Source: Toxorhynchites rutilus septentrionalis (Eukaryota > Arthropoda > Insecta > Diptera > Culicidae). From it: 64,000 nt of DNA. Within the stretch, counting starts at the first letter, position 1; every line of letters begins with the position of its first letter. The notes under the pieces were generated by a model. The model saw only the letters and a list, made by a program, of their open reading frames with translations, did not search any database and was not told the origin of the DNA. Positions 13,001 through 24,558 of the stretch are shown piece after piece. Made by a program: the position numbers and the translations under genes. Location: NCBI RefSeq assembly GCF_029784135.1, contig NC_073746.1, positions 248,257,307 through 248,321,306 of the forward strand, written 5' to 3'.

Positions 13001-16000
13001 TCATTAAAGATACCAAAACCAGTGGATCCGTTGATTCTTGAACCATCAGTGAAAAACATTCTTGAAGAATTGATATGGTTATATTTTGAAGCGAAAATAT
13101 TAGGGATTAACGATGATCGAAGATGATCTGAAATGTCTCGAGTTTCGTCCTTCATAGAAAGATCGAAATCAACGGAAGATCTGCAAAATTTCCGAAAGCT
13201 AACATTATTGAAGATGTCTGCTGAAGGTTTTATTTCTTGAGAAATGTTATGAGAGTACAGATCCATGGATCTCGACCGTTGATTCAATTCGAGAAGCTTC
13301 TTACAATTCTCAATTACTAATGAGTTCATGATTTCGTTCGGATTAAGAAGCGATAGGACAGTTCCCATCCGGTTATGTAGTGTTGGGTGGATGATAACAT
13401 TCCAACATCGTCGTTGTCCACTGCAACAGTGTAGTCCTCATTAATGCCGTCTTGTAGTGCTGACTTCACCTTTCAATCACCTCGCGTTTGTTCGTCAAAA
13501 TTCATCGTTCCTTGTCCCTGCACATTTCAGCCCGCGACACAAAACCTTTTTTTGAAGAACGCGATCCTTGAGAAACGCAATAAAGTACCTCCATCTCCTC
13601 ACACACCCTTCAATCGGAATCATTCCACGTTTTATCGAGTCGCTCGTTGTAGCATGGCTGCGCGTGCTGCATCCATCTCGCTCAGAAGCGCTCAGCCCTC
13701 GTCGTCAAACCATTCGCTCCATTATCCACGTTGTTCATAGCCGATGATAGCCTCTACTGTGTTACTAATTGCTGCTTTTAGGATGTCCCGGCATTCATCG
13801 AGGGGAGCAGCATCCAGTATGTTGCAGTAACGTTCGGCTCCTGTAGTCGTCGTAGGTGGTATCGTGGTAGCGCTGGTGTCTTATGTTATTGACGACTGAC
13901 AGAACACAGGTTGACCATCACCAGGTAGTGGTCTGAATCGATGTTATCGATAGGTTCTGATGTCGATGATATCCGAGAAGTGCCGACCGTCGATCAAAAC
14001 GTGGTCAATTTGTGTTTCTGTTTGCTGTGGTGATCTCCAGGTGTAACGGTATTGGAGGTTGTACTGGAAGAAGGTGCTACGTATGGCCATATTCTTGGAG
14101 GCAGCCAAATCGATAAGTATTAGGTCATTTTTGTTGGTTCGCGGATGGGCACTTAACCTGTCAATTAACATTCTGAAATTTTCGTCTTGACCGACCTGAG
14201 CGTTAAAATCACCGATTGCGATCGTATTCACGCTCTAACTGCGCATAGAATTCTTCTTTAATGCATCGGTGGATGGGGGCTGTGAACGTTGATAATGCTA
14301 ATGCTGAAAAAGTGGCCTCGCATTCTCAGTCTGCACATTCTCTCATTGATTGGCCACCAGCCAACACCCGTTTATGCATCTCCCTCATCACGATGGAAGT
14401 TGTATTCAGCTCGTGTGTGTTGCCGCAGCGCTGGTAGATGGTATAACCATCTGGAAACGATCGCACCATCGAGCCATCGAGTGCTACGATGTTGAAATTG
14501 TGGGCTCTCAATGTGGGCTTTCCCGCGAGTCCCCGCTGACACGAGGACAGTGACATGGGAAACAGACGCTGTTTTTAGTTGCACCTCCATTGTGAACAGA
14601 CGCTTGGATAGACCCCTGTCAGCATACGACCAAGATCTTACCGGGGCTGGTCATGAAACCACTAACCATGAATGTGGTCTATTTTATGACTTTATGATAC
14701 ACGAAGTACCGATGATACACTTAGTCCATTCGTTTACCAAATTTCTTCATACTTTTTTCGATAAAATCAATATTATTCTGCTTATTGCATTCTTCGACAA
14801 CCCGGCTGTAATGACAGCTGGCTAAGTCAAGCCAGAACTTCACGGGACCTTCGTGTGATCGAATGACCTGCAAAATTATGTTCTGAAGACACTTCTTCCT
14901 GTGAAGTTGTCCTGTCATAGTTGCTCCAGTGATGAAAATCTTTGATAGTTTCCACAACTACAGATACCTTGCCATATCATCAACTTGCGAGCGAAGTTGT
15001 CTGCGAAGACAAATTGGAACTTATCAGGAGAATCGTTCTGGTTTGGTAATGTGTTAATGGTAATGGTAATATTTTTGATCCGGGATTTGTCCAAAATCTA
15101 TTTTTACATTTGTTTCATTGTCCATCAAAACAAACCGGTTGTATTTGGTCAAAACTTGATCGTACAATTTCTATGCACAGTTTTTGGCAACCTGGTTCTG
15201 TTCCTGGGACCTGTTGGGATCTTTGCTGTCATGGTATGATCGACATACAGATTCTTAGGTCCTTCTCGCATACAGAAATAAAGGTCCACCACGGGATGCG
15301 AATTACGTTTTCGGTATGTGTAACAATTGCTCTGAGTTGCTCACCAATCACACATTTCGGAACATCATGACGAACAAAACGAGCGGAACTCGTTCCAGCT
15401 TAAGTACGCTTAAGTATGCTGTTTGTCCGTGATTGAATCGAGAGAAGGTGTGGTTTACGATGGCAATTTGGAAGGCAAACTAGAAGCGAATAAACTCTCT
15501 GAGTTTGAAACTTTCAGCGTCTGAGCAATAATCGATTGAAAATTATATGATTTTCGCGATGCGAAACATTTTCCATTGCGCGCGCATCCAATATTAGATA
15601 CGGATATTTTCGATGGGGAAGAATAATCTTCAGAAGCTTTCCTGCTAATTGCATTCGAGGATAACGATAACATCGCTCCACATTCTCCTCGATACTCGTA
15701 GCCCACCAGTGGTTAATACTAACCCCCTGTTAATTGCACTTGATTGAAAAATAACGAAACTAAATGTATTTGGTCGTGGTGTTTTATGGATAGAAAACAT
15801 TAAAATAAACTCTTTCGCTTGAATGTTTTTTACAATTTCCAGGGGAATTGGCAGATTATTTTCCAACAACGATAACATCTTTCCAGATTCTCCTCGATAC
15901 TCGAAACCCACCAGTGGTTTATGCTAACTCGATAACTACCTGTTCATTGCACTTGATTGAAAAATCACAAAACTAAATGTATGTGGTTGTAGTGTTAAAT

Positions 16001-19000
16001 AGATAGAAAACATTCAAATAAACTCTTTGGCATGAATGTATTTTTCAATTCCAAGGGGAACTGATAGATTATTTTTCAGCAACGATGACATCTTTCCGGA
16101 ATCTTCTCGATGCTGGATGGCAACCAAACGAAAATAGTTCCGCGCGTGTAAGTGTGGTTGCTCCGATGTCTCAAGCGGAACCGTTTGTGGCATCACTCTC
16201 CTCCTGATGGATTCCCTTCTGGCCTAAGGTGCACAAACAGGCTCTTGGTGGCATCGTTCATCAGCGCTTTCATGATAAACGAAGAGCTTCACCACAACAG
16301 CGACAACATGCTCCAATCGCTGTTCAATTATATAACTGAGTGGATTTCCGAGAGGCGCTCGCTTATATACCGATTGGTGATTTCAATAGTCTGTTTTGAA
16401 AGCAATTTTAAGGCTATTGAAACACGTTTTAGGATGAAAAAGTAACAAGTATATAACGCTTTAGGAGCTATTAACGCTCAAAATCTCGGTCTCCGGCGTA
16501 ACGCTTTCGTTTTCGAAACTTTGATTTTACACCCCGGTATAGAAACGAAACAAGTAGTCCTACGTCAAAATTTCATTAAATGTGCTATCCACGCATACTG
16601 GTACAGCATTTACTCAAGCGAAAGGCGAGTTTGGAATGGAAATTTCGTTAGAGTTTCCGAGAGAAACCGTATTCACTGAAAGTAAGAAAAAGGCGATTTG
16701 AAAGGTTGTGCAGTATGCTAGCATGCGTAATCAGTTACCGGCGGTGGTTGTAAGACTAATATACCCTTATGTGCCTCTTTTAATTCCATTTCTTTTGAAA
16801 AAAAAGTCTGGGAAATCCAATTCGGAGAAATGAAATCGAATGAAATTTTCAATTGAAAGCAATGATCGTCCCTTTACATGTGAAACTGACATAGAGTCCA
16901 TTCAAATGAAATGAATCTCGCCCATCCGAGCAGTTTGCATCTTCAAGTGAAAGCGTTTGCGTTCAAATTCAAAGGAAACGACAGCAGAAAAGAATGAAAT
17001 TAAAGAATCGTTGTTTCAGTTGAGTAGAGGATACTCACAATCGGAAACGATTCTGGCTGAAGGAATGGAAAAGGAATGAAATCATTTTCTAGTTTCGAAA
17101 ATGTCACGCCCTGATTCGCATTATTCAACCGCTTGTCGTACCAAGAAGGAGTCACTATAGCGTCTTTTCCGAATCGTTCATGTGTCCTTAACACAATTAT
17201 GCCGTAACTAGAATCTTACTGGTATCGGACCTGGACCCTGTTGTAGGGCACATTCGAGTTGGGAAACCACCTGTACCACCCAAGAAAGGGAGTGCGGTAG
17301 ATTCTATCGATAAACTTAATTACTGTGAACTGTTCCCACCGGATGCAGAGCATGAGCTTCATGGAGTGGAGTCTCTCTACGTCCTTCGTTACGATTCGAC
17401 ACGACAATCCCACATTTTTTTGCCCACGAATAGCATGGGAAACGCACGAAAATCATATTGTTTACAGCGAAATGACATAAAGGGTGTCCCACATCAAATT
17501 GCATCACGGAAAAAACGTTAAATAGTGACACGAGGTTAGATCCGGCCAGAAGAACGATGGGTCTCGTGAGGCAGACGCTTCTGTATGCATTTCTTGAGGT
17601 AGATCTACCCTTTTACAGTCCCGGTAGTCACAAACGGTGCACTCCGTTTGCCACATGAGCAGATCGTTTGACAAAATATCACGTATTTCTTGGAAAACTT
17701 TGAAAATTTCCGCTTCCTTACTATCTCCGTAATATCAAACTTGTACTGGGTAGTGAAGAACAGTAGCCCCGGAAGCTCATGATGAGACAATGAGGCTTCG
17801 TCAGCATCTGGGTGTACAGTTTCCGGGCCCTTGATTTTCCCACCGTATTTTGCCGTTCGTCACGATTTGGAACCTTCTACACTTTGTACTTGTGCAGGCC
17901 CTCCCGGTCCTTGACTCTCTGAACCAAAGATTTGGACAGATTTAGCTTTTTGGCTACATCCCTGACCGAAGCATTGGGATTCCGCTTAAACGCTTTCACG
18001 ACACGCTTGCAATCTTGATCACTAATAGAACATCCATTCTAAACGCATTTCTCCTTCCCTTCGATGCTCAGAGTTTCGTAGTAACGTTTAATCACACGAC
18101 TAACCGAATTGTTTTCCGACGTCTTTATGAGAGAGTTGAGGATTTTCCAGGTGTTTGAGCAAAATCAATTCGCGACGTTGCTTTCTGGGTAACGCATTTT
18201 TTTCAATTTTAAAAAAACTGGCAGCGATAAAAACACAATGTAAAAATTACTTCAACTACAACTATTTCTACCCTAAATTTTCTAGAGAAAATACCCAATT
18301 GGTAATTTTCTGCAGCGTTTTTTCTGTGATGCAAATTGATGTGTAACACCCTTTAGTGTAGTTTTTTAAAAATTGGCTTCAATATGAATGCGGTTGCAAG
18401 AATGCCCATTGCGTTTTGAGTTATCTAAATTAGCTAAATAGATAATATCCTAATGTGAGATTCCAATTCGTCATGCTCAGTCTAACACACCTGTTACTTA
18501 CGTGATATTTAAGGTGTTTCATTGTTGGAAATCCTTTAATATACCCGTCTAGGATAGCACCTTTGGTAGGACCAAGAACAAGCTTATCATCCGGGACACG
18601 TAACTAGCAGTATATGAGAAAATAATTATTTCATTAGCAGTGTAACTTCAAAGCAAATGCTCCATACGTCTTCTCGATAAATGGCAATTTCTTTCACTTT
18701 CAGCTGCTCTACCCTCTCGAAGCCGTAAGAAGCCGGTAATGATGATGTGCCCTTCTCGTCGTACTGATACAATTTCATTGCGCTATGGACGTTTCTTTGC
18801 TTCTCTTCATCGGTTAAGAATGCATCGCACGGTTCCATTGCTTCTAGCAGCTTTTTCTCGTTAATGAAGGGAATAAGAACAACCGCCTCCCACTGTTGCT
18901 GCTTTCCGTTGAGATCGGTGGAGAACTCTTCTGGATAGAAGCTTTTCACAGGACTGTTTGGATCAATCATCAAGCAATGATATGCGCTGGGTATATGATC

Positions 19001-20873
19001 CTTGCTAGCGATTGGAAGCACACTAAGTAACTGTTGAAAGGGGAGAAATGGTCTCCCGAGTTCGAAATCTATAACGAGATCCTTAAAGTCTTGAACATCG
19101 CTTATGAATGGTGCGTAATGATGTGGATAAAACCACCCCCACGACGGCACCCCACGATAATAATACTCCAATGTCCATTGCAAAGCGCGAATATAGCATT
19201 CTGCCTGTTCAGCTCGCACATTCCTGCACAGAAAAGAAACGATAGATTCTTTTAAATTTGAGTACAAACACGATCTCACTCATCGTAATCCTTGTATCCC
19301 AGTTTTGTGATGTAGTAATTTCGTTTATATGCAGTAAATTCCTTCTCGAAAAAATCCGGGTTATCCAAATCCCCGACCGATTCGTCCTCTTCATCGTCTG
19401 AAAACATATCCTCCGACGCTTTGATAAGCGCCGCAAGATCACAATCCATTTCATCAGAAGCGGTAATTTCGTCTATTGTCGCATCGAAAGCTTCCATCTG
19501 TAAAGCAAGAACAGGCTTTATTTATTGTTAAAAAATCGAATCATCTCAAGAATACTTACGTTATTTTGTCCCCTCTTCGACTGAAAATATTTCAAATCGG
19601 TGTAGTGTTCAAGGAAGATATCTCTATCGAATCTAGATAACCGATTCATGAGAACCTCGAATCTCGGCAGGTTCAATTTGCCACTTTCATTTATATGTCC
19701 ATCCAGTGTTGGCAAAATATCCATATAGGCTTGAAACAATGTGGGGAGCGCATTTTCGTTGATATGCAAATGCGGTAAGTGGGGTATGAAATCATTGCCA
19801 ACCATAAAACCCATCAACACCCAGTCATCAATCAGCTTGTAGATGTTGAACTCAAAAGATAACTGATCTCTCACAGGAGCAAACTCTAGCTCGAGATATT
19901 CTCTCATAAGCGTCAGATGAAGCAGATAGAATCGCATCTCCTCGACAACAGTTGTTTTTTTAACATTTTTCCCGAACTTAACTTCTTCTCGGAGCAGCGA
20001 AAAATGCCGCTCGTGGGTACAAAGACCCAGCATGATTAAGTCTGCATCCAAGCCATATAAGCAGTGGCGCGTATTTGGATCATAATTCGGCGAAGCTTTC
20101 GCATACTTGATATACTCTATGATTTTGTGTTCTCCCTCGCCCGGTGTCTCATGTCCACTCAGTATTACTTTACAATGCTTCCACAGTGGATTGGTACTAA
20201 CTTTAATGTTGATGAAATGTTCCATCGCACGTTGCAAACGCACCATAAAACCCGTACCTGGTGTGATACAGTTACTGTCGAATCTGGCCTCTTTTGGCAG
20301 TATTTCTCCCTTCTTCTCTGCCTCTTCCAACTGCTCCTGTGCCTCGCGAGCAGATCGGAAACGTCGACCCCGCTGTTGGTTCATCTTTGCTCGTGGCGCA
20401 ACTCCATCGACAGCGATAAAAAACAATTTCTGGGGACGGATCATCCGGAACAGGAATTCCAAATAGTGGAATATATCGCTGAAAATTTTCTCCTCCGTAA
20501 TTCGGAAGAAAACGTCGGAATCATTTGGATGAGAACAGTTGTGTATTATACCGTTCATGTCCAAGTACAGGTTATCAAATTGTGGAACCTTTAATAAACA
20601 TCATAAAATAAATCAGTAGTTCTGTATGACTTTTTTGTTTGTTTGTGTATCATGCTGCTTTGTTTTCATTTCATTGTTTTAATAACATTGCTACACTGCG
20701 TTCGAGAACAGACATAGGTTATTTATTCGATCAAATGAAACATTTTTTTATTATTAGCCAACAGCCAGACATGGTTAAATTACAAGATATAAAGTTACCT
20801 GGTTTTCTCGAACCAATTCGCTCAAGCATGGATAACGCTCACTAATGTAGCGAAAAAACTTTGGAACACCCAT
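7086..20873 (-). CDS. pcm: 5'-3' exoribonuclease 1 (Pacman/XRN1), eight exons
   Basis: Degrades decapped 5'-monophosphate mRNA in the cytoplasm and P-bodies. Exons read from sequence: 20873-20799, 20588-19560, 19497-19280, 19223-18668, 18603-18502, 10198-9924, 9867-7227, 7157-7086. All junctions have GT/AG and phases agree, giving about 1655 aa, near the Drosophila length. The start MGVPKFFRYISERYP is the invariant XRN N-terminus. Catalytic acids fall at D35, D86, E176, E178, D206, D208 and D291, in the motifs YLDMNG, VDGVAPRAKMNQQR, PGEGEHK, GLDADL and GNDFIPHLP. The middle part carries the XRN1 PAZ/Tudor, KOW-like and winged-helix regions (for example VFNFPSRNQSM and VYVSWPHL). From about residue 1100 it is a low-complexity Gln/Pro/Asn-rich tail, ending KVRHMKIAARFSQT. 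The exon 4 donor (GTATGG) is the least certain junction. Intron 5 is 8.3 kb and TE-filled; the others are 56-210 nt. Confidence 0.95.
7158..7226 (-). other. pcm: pcm intron 7, 69 nt and open in frame
   Basis: The sequence has a good donor (ATA|GTGAGT) and acceptor (CAACAG|TCG). The intron is a multiple of three and contains no in-frame stop, so retention would add 23 mostly hydrophobic residues before the last 23 of the protein. Splicing is the preferred reading because the boundaries are canonical and the removed peptide is unlike the hydrophilic tail. Confidence 0.7.
10497..10890 (-). mobile_element. 3' fragment of a non-LTR retrotransposon with (AAAT)n tail
   Basis: On the minus strand, 10885-10604 encodes the end of a reverse transcriptase: RWSDGNLLPINSSKTKVML is the conserved block after the catalytic site, followed by a GFLVQNNFEWD-like segment. 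The sequence then runs into an AAATAAATAAATG-type repetitive tail at about 10555-10497, typical of Juan/Jockey-like 3' ends. Severely 5'-truncated. Confidence 0.65.
11160..11720 (-). pseudogene. ITmD37E (Tc1/mariner DD37E) transposase fragment
   Basis: Read on the minus strand: VTVVMDDETYLTLDGNDW holds the first catalytic Asp block, followed by a frameshifted middle (KFPKKVLLWLIISEKG) and then FWPNLASAHYSKRSLEEMER, the second block with Asp replaced by Asn in the PDLAS position. In-frame stops are present. It is a divergent relative of the intact-length copies at 27.9 and 43.6 kb. Confidence 0.75.
12039..13369 (-). mobile_element. 5'-truncated I/Loa-group retrotransposon with 11-bp TSD
   Basis: The minus strand encodes the RNase H end of ORF2 in two frames (13368-12907 and 12967-12581): MFFTDGSRINGSTGFGIFNE, then a GNEKADTLAKIG block, a LGRWLYSIIPKVS block and the terminal CNCGQGYHDIEHVV. 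The same blocks occur in the complete element at 53.3-59.4 kb, so they are one family or sister families. A poly(A) tail (T run 12039-12047 on plus) ends it. The 11-bp CGGTTATGTAG occurs at 12028-12038 and 13370-13380 as target-site duplication. It interrupts an RTE-like element. Confidence 0.82.
13381..14640 (-). pseudogene. RTE-clade non-LTR retrotransposon remnant (endonuclease region)
   Basis: On the minus strand, 14556-14326 gives the start of the endonuclease (NFNIVALDGSMVRSFPDGYT, with the expected LQE-W replaced). Positions 14231-13944 give AIGDFNAQVGQDENFRMLID, TWRSPQQTETQIDHVLIDGR and DIIDIRTYR, hallmarks of the RTE/JAM1-type endonuclease. The frame then decays through 13930-13381. 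The reverse transcriptase is missing here. The Loa-like fragment at 12039-13369 has landed in it. Confidence 0.7.
14700..15040 (-). pseudogene. ITmD37E transposase fragment
   Basis: Minus-strand translation gives FITGATMTGQLHRKKCLQ, then SHEGPVKFWLDLASCHYSR, the second catalytic region of the DD37E transposase (compare FWPDLASCHYSK at 29.76 and 44.45 kb). A piece with LMIWQGICSCGN precedes it in another frame. Divergent and truncated at both ends. Confidence 0.7.
15655..16110. repeat. Diverged tandem repeat, period about 205-213 bp, about 2.2 copies
   Basis: The block AACGATAACATC...CTCCTCGATACTCG...CCCACCAGTGGTT begins at 15663, recurs at 15868 and in part at 16081. Downstream parts (CACTTGATTGAAAAAT, AAACATT-AAATAAACTCTTT) also repeat at the same spacing. 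No coding function is seen. Confidence 0.7.
16120..17479. other. Intronic sequence without recognisable gene
   Basis: Inside pcm intron 5. Only a weak copy of a dispersed repeat (16480-16550, shared with 4190-4260) stands out. Confidence 0.5.
17480..18353 (-). mobile_element. ITmD37E deletion derivative (874 bp) with both TIRs and TA duplication
   Basis: Left end AAGGGTGTCCCACATCAAAT and right end (inverted) AAGGGTGTTACACATCAATT match the TIRs of the 1.3-kb copies; TA flanks both sides (17478-17479, 18354-18355). The minus-strand interior keeps pieces of the transposase, including blocks around SCGKRSAPFVTTGTVKG and LPGLLFFTTQYKFDI, but the catalytic centre around the second Asp is deleted and frames are broken. 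Length is about two thirds of the family norm. Confidence 0.85.
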
Positions 20874-21800
20874 TGCGACGTTCTTCTAGCGTACTTTTCT
20901 TCAATAAACCAAAATCTAAGCTTGTCAGAAAAATCTATACCAAAATAAGTGCAAATTTAAACTTGGCTTACGATTTCATGATATGATACAACAAACACAA
21001 GCCTTCAGCTCAGGCTCAGATGTAAAATGAGCGAATCAACAATGTCAGATGGCTAGGGATGTCCGGTAAAAACTCGATTAATCAAATAATCGATCAAAGG
21101 CCGCGAGAATCTACACTCTCAGAATGAAATGGTCGCCTCTCGGCAACCAGCTGAAATCTTGTAAGCTTTTGTACGCTGATGACTTAAAAAATTCGAAGGG
21201 TTGTATCCGACCTGCGGCCGCTTAGAACGTAGGACTACGTAATCTTTTTTTTTCTTCGAAATTTGTTTGTTTATCATTTCGGATATTATTTGCGAATATT
21301 TCGAAATTTCATAAATAACTCTTTGGTAAAAAGTTCCGGGGACTCTGAAAAGGTTTAATGGTTTGCGTGGTTTTGCAGAATCATTTCGAGAAGCAACTAT
21401 TCTTTCTTGCCTTTGCGAGAACAATACACTAATTGATCATGTGTCGCAATTTGTTTTTTTATTTGCACGCATTACACTTTGCAAAGCTAGAGCTCGTTGC
21501 ATCAATGAACAAGTTCTAAGTTTCGCGCAACGAAAACAAGCAACACGAACAAAGCCAAACACTGATGGCTAGAAGCGACCTATAATCATTTGGGGAAACT
21601 CGAGGGGAAACATAAAACACAAAACGAACAGAACAAGCGACCTTTGTTGTTTCGAGCACAGAAAGATTCTGAGAATTTTCCTCAGAGGAGATGCAATATT
21701 TAAACGCTAGGGACAGCTCATTTACTATGTAAGGGTGGAGTTTACTTCGCGAACATTCTCTTCTCGCTATCCCCGTTTGTTGTTTCTATCCTAGCGGCTG
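20874..21800. other. pcm 5' flank and intergenic sequence
   Basis: The first 100-200 bases must hold the pcm promoter and 5' UTR; no clear TATA or Inr could be assigned. Around 21050-21090 a CGATTAATCAAATAATCGAT-type inverted motif suggests a MITE end. No further gene is seen. Confidence 0.45.
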
Positions 21801-21809
21801 CTATGTTGC

Positions 21810-22640
21810 TTGTTATTGAAAGCTCTGTTCGGGCAAGCACACAAATGGACAGAACAAATGTATGGGGAAATGGGAATGCGTCTAATTTTCACCAACGGCA
21901 TGGAGCCGATCATCAGCAAGAGCAAGGCAGTAACCTTTACGAGGGGCCAATCGTTTACATCTCATGACTACGTCATCGGCTCTGTTGTTTTCGTTCGCGT
22001 TAACTCCATTCGAGATCACGGCTTTATTTTCGACATTAAACTGAAGTTGTCCGAACACCGCTGTTTTAGGGTTTATCCGGCGGAACTCGCAGTCCTTCCG
22101 GGACCCGTACACGCTGTTCCTGAATACGCAGCATGCGTTTGGGCTCCGTACCATACAATGCACATCATCAGGATTGAAAAAGTGCAACGCTGTATTATCC
22201 ACTACGCCTTAAGGCAATTGCCATGGAATGATCCCACTCATCTTCCTGATTACGAGACTCGCTGTATGCTTATTGACTTGGAAAAGTTTTTGGCAAGGCG
22301 GGAGGAAATTCATCGTCTGCTTGTCTTCGATTTGTTGTCCGGTAACATCGACTGTGTGGAGTTAATCAACGACATATTTTTTTCTTGTTGGGTGTGAACC
22401 ACTGCGTTCATTATTTTGAATTATTATTGTATGCTCCATTTTTTCTACTACACTTCAAGCTTATCTACTGCTTATTGATGAAGAAGTAGATCGAAAGCTA
22501 TAGCGAGATAGGTGCCTATCAGGAATAATCTATCGAATGAACTTTATAACCCTAATCGGCGACACAAACCAAACTTCCTTGGGCAGAACTGTCCCTTGAC
22601 CAGCTGCTTCCATACATGGAATAACGTCCGCCGGAACACG
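21810..22640 (+). pseudogene. C-terminal fragment of Jockey-type reverse transcriptase
   Basis: The plus strand encodes VRVNSIRDHGFIFDIKLKLS, then EYAACVWAPYHTMHIIRIEK, RCIIHYALRQLPWNDPTHLP and YETRCMLIDLEKFLARR. These are the blocks that close the Jockey/BS-like polymerase ORF. A frameshift near 22065 separates the first block from the rest, and another segment (FLGQNCPLTSCFHTWNNV) follows at 22575. It is 5'-truncated; neither poly(A) tail nor TSD was identified. Confidence 0.75.
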
Positions 22641-22700
22641 AAAATTATATATATTTCTATATCAAACTACAGTAACGTCTCGATTATATCATGCTCAAAA

Positions 22701-22990
22701 AAATATAATTGAAACGTGCTATATTCGAAACAGATATTTTTTTCTAATCTATTACTAATCTGTTTTTCTTCTCCAATATGTATGCTTTCAACACTATTTA
22801 TCGTGCAACATGCAAAATGTATTGAAAAACATTTATTGCATTCAAAAATATAATTGAAACGTGATATATTCGAAACAGATATTTTTTTCTAATCTATTAC
22901 TTATCTGTTTTTCTTCTCCAATATGTATGCTTTCAACACTATTTATCGTGCAACATGCAAAATGTATTGAAAAACATTTATTGCTTTATT
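22701..22990. repeat. Recent 145-bp tandem duplication
   Basis: Two head-to-tail copies (22701-22845 and 22846-22990) differ at only a few positions (for example CGTGCTATAT against CGTGATATAT, and ACTAATC against ACTTATC). AT-rich, no coding content. Confidence 0.9.
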
Positions 22991-23007
22991 CATCACATGA
23001 GCACACA

Positions 23008-23250
23008 AAGTGCTCTCGTGGGCGAGTGGTTAGCGCCACACATTATCCTACCGGGTGGTCGGATTCGATTTCCGTTCTGGCCGAGGGATTTTTTGTTAAA
23101 GAAATTTCTTCTGACTTGTACTGTGCTACGCGTATTCTAGAGCTTGTCACTCAGTAAGAAGCCCAACTAAGTATTAACAAATGGCGCATGTTAATACCTA
23201 CGTTTAGACGGTGAAAGTTCCTTTGCGAACATTAGTGTCATTCAGTAATA
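23008..23250 (+). mobile_element. tRNA-derived SINE, copy 1
   Basis: The head has an A-box-like GGGCGAGTGGTTAGCG and a B-box-like GGTCGGATTCGATTTCC, spaced as in a tRNA, followed by a non-tRNA body (AAAGAAATTTCTTCTGACTT ... GAGACGG-like, ...TTAGTGTCATTCA). The body matches copies at 36866 and 38640. This copy lacks the (GAA)n tail and a clear target-site duplication, so it is the most decayed. Confidence 0.75.
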
Positions 23251-23259
23251 CAACAAATC

Positions 23260-24480
23260 ATTACACATATCGAAACTATCACTATCGTCACAAGACTTCT
23301 CTCATAGCAATTTCTCGTATTTTTATAAACAGCATCGTATGAGCTAAAAAAGTTGCTATCGCATAGAACATTCAATCGCATCACTACAATTTTGACTGCC
23401 GTTGATGTGAACAGATCACGTATTTAAGAATTACGTTCACCGAATGACAAATTTATTCATCAATTTTCTTCTTTATCTTAATTTTTCTTGAAATCAGTAT
23501 CTTCATCCCTTTCTGTATGCTGATACCGACAGTGAGAAATATTATTTCTGCTTCTAACTTCGGTAGCACTATCTTAGGATCAGGAATCATGAACAAGATT
23601 AACAGAGAAATTTTATATGTTTAAATTAATGTAGCATCTTTGGAATATCGAGGGTTTTTCAATCTTTCAACTCTCATTAATGGCAGATTATGAGTATCAG
23701 AAACGTTCGAACATGGCGTGAAAGTTATCATGATTTGTCAGTTCCGATTGCTGTTACGCTTTTTTCTTTCAAATGAGTTAATGTAATGTTTAAAAAAAAT
23801 GTTTTAATAAATCTAATAAACCGGATTCGTCTCAATTATGTATTTGATCAACGCTCAATTCACGATTTTCAGTTCATTGCTTCAAAATCGCAGACACTAC
23901 AAAAATAGATGCAAACTTTTTATCTTTTTTTGCAAAGTTAACAAATTATAAATTCTAAATGTTTAAATTTTTGTGTTCAAATTTCGCTAAAGCTCAGTCG
24001 GACATTGCTAACGGATCGTATCCAATGTTTCAAACTAATCGGACAATCAGTGCATCCCAGGTTTGCATTTGAGACACCGCCGCTTCCGACGGCGGGTCAG
24101 CGGAGGACTCGGATCGCGTCAGAATCGTGGCTTGGGCCGCCTCGATTCTTTATCCTATATCCCCATTACATTGACCTTAGAATAAATTTCGATAAACGAA
24201 AACGAGAGAATAATTTTCTAATAGAAATGTGAGGCATTTATACACATGATGTTTTTCCCGTTACACTTTATTTCTAGCCTACTCCACTTTTTCTAAGTGG
24301 TTGTTTCTGTTTCAGTTTACTTTTGCGGTTTATTCCGGTCACGGAAATGACTATAGATTGGTAGCATTTACCAAAAAAAAAGTTATATTTAATAATTATT
24401 TCTCTTAGTGTATCGCTCCCACCAAAACCCGCGATGAAACGGCTACATCTTCTACTCACATCTTGCTCTAACTACTATTA
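23260..24480. other. AT-rich intergenic sequence
   Basis: No coding region is convincing. A short GC-rich island at 24075-24150 (CGCCGCTTCCGACGGCGGGT) stands out against the AT-rich background but has no recognised function. The last 200 bases must include the zinc-finger gene promoter. Confidence 0.45.
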
Positions 24481-24558
24481 TTTTTGTTTTGATCCATTGC
24501 TCGAAATGATTTGATATTGAAGGAAAACTTTGCGATTTGTAGCAAAACCAAAAAAACA

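Larger units (their letters stand above)
10199..18501 (-). other. pcm: pcm intron 5 (8.3 kb) filled with transposon remnants
   Basis: Bounded by donor CAC|GTAAGT at 18502/18501 and acceptor CATTCCAG|GGT at 10199/10198, both phase 0, joining ...MKHLKYH to GILKEARVKVF. The other pcm introns are 56-210 nt. The inside holds fragments of non-LTR retroelements (10.5-10.9, 12.0-13.4, 13.4-14.6 kb), three ITmD37E pieces (11.2-11.7, 14.7-15.0, 17.5-18.4 kb) and a tandem repeat. Every coding remnant recognised here lies on the pcm strand. Confidence 0.88.

Noticed and set aside
24075..24150. GC-rich island as a structured RNA or insulator
   Set aside because: One short stem (CGCCGCTTCCGACGGCG) is all that can be seen; no family match and nothing to support function.
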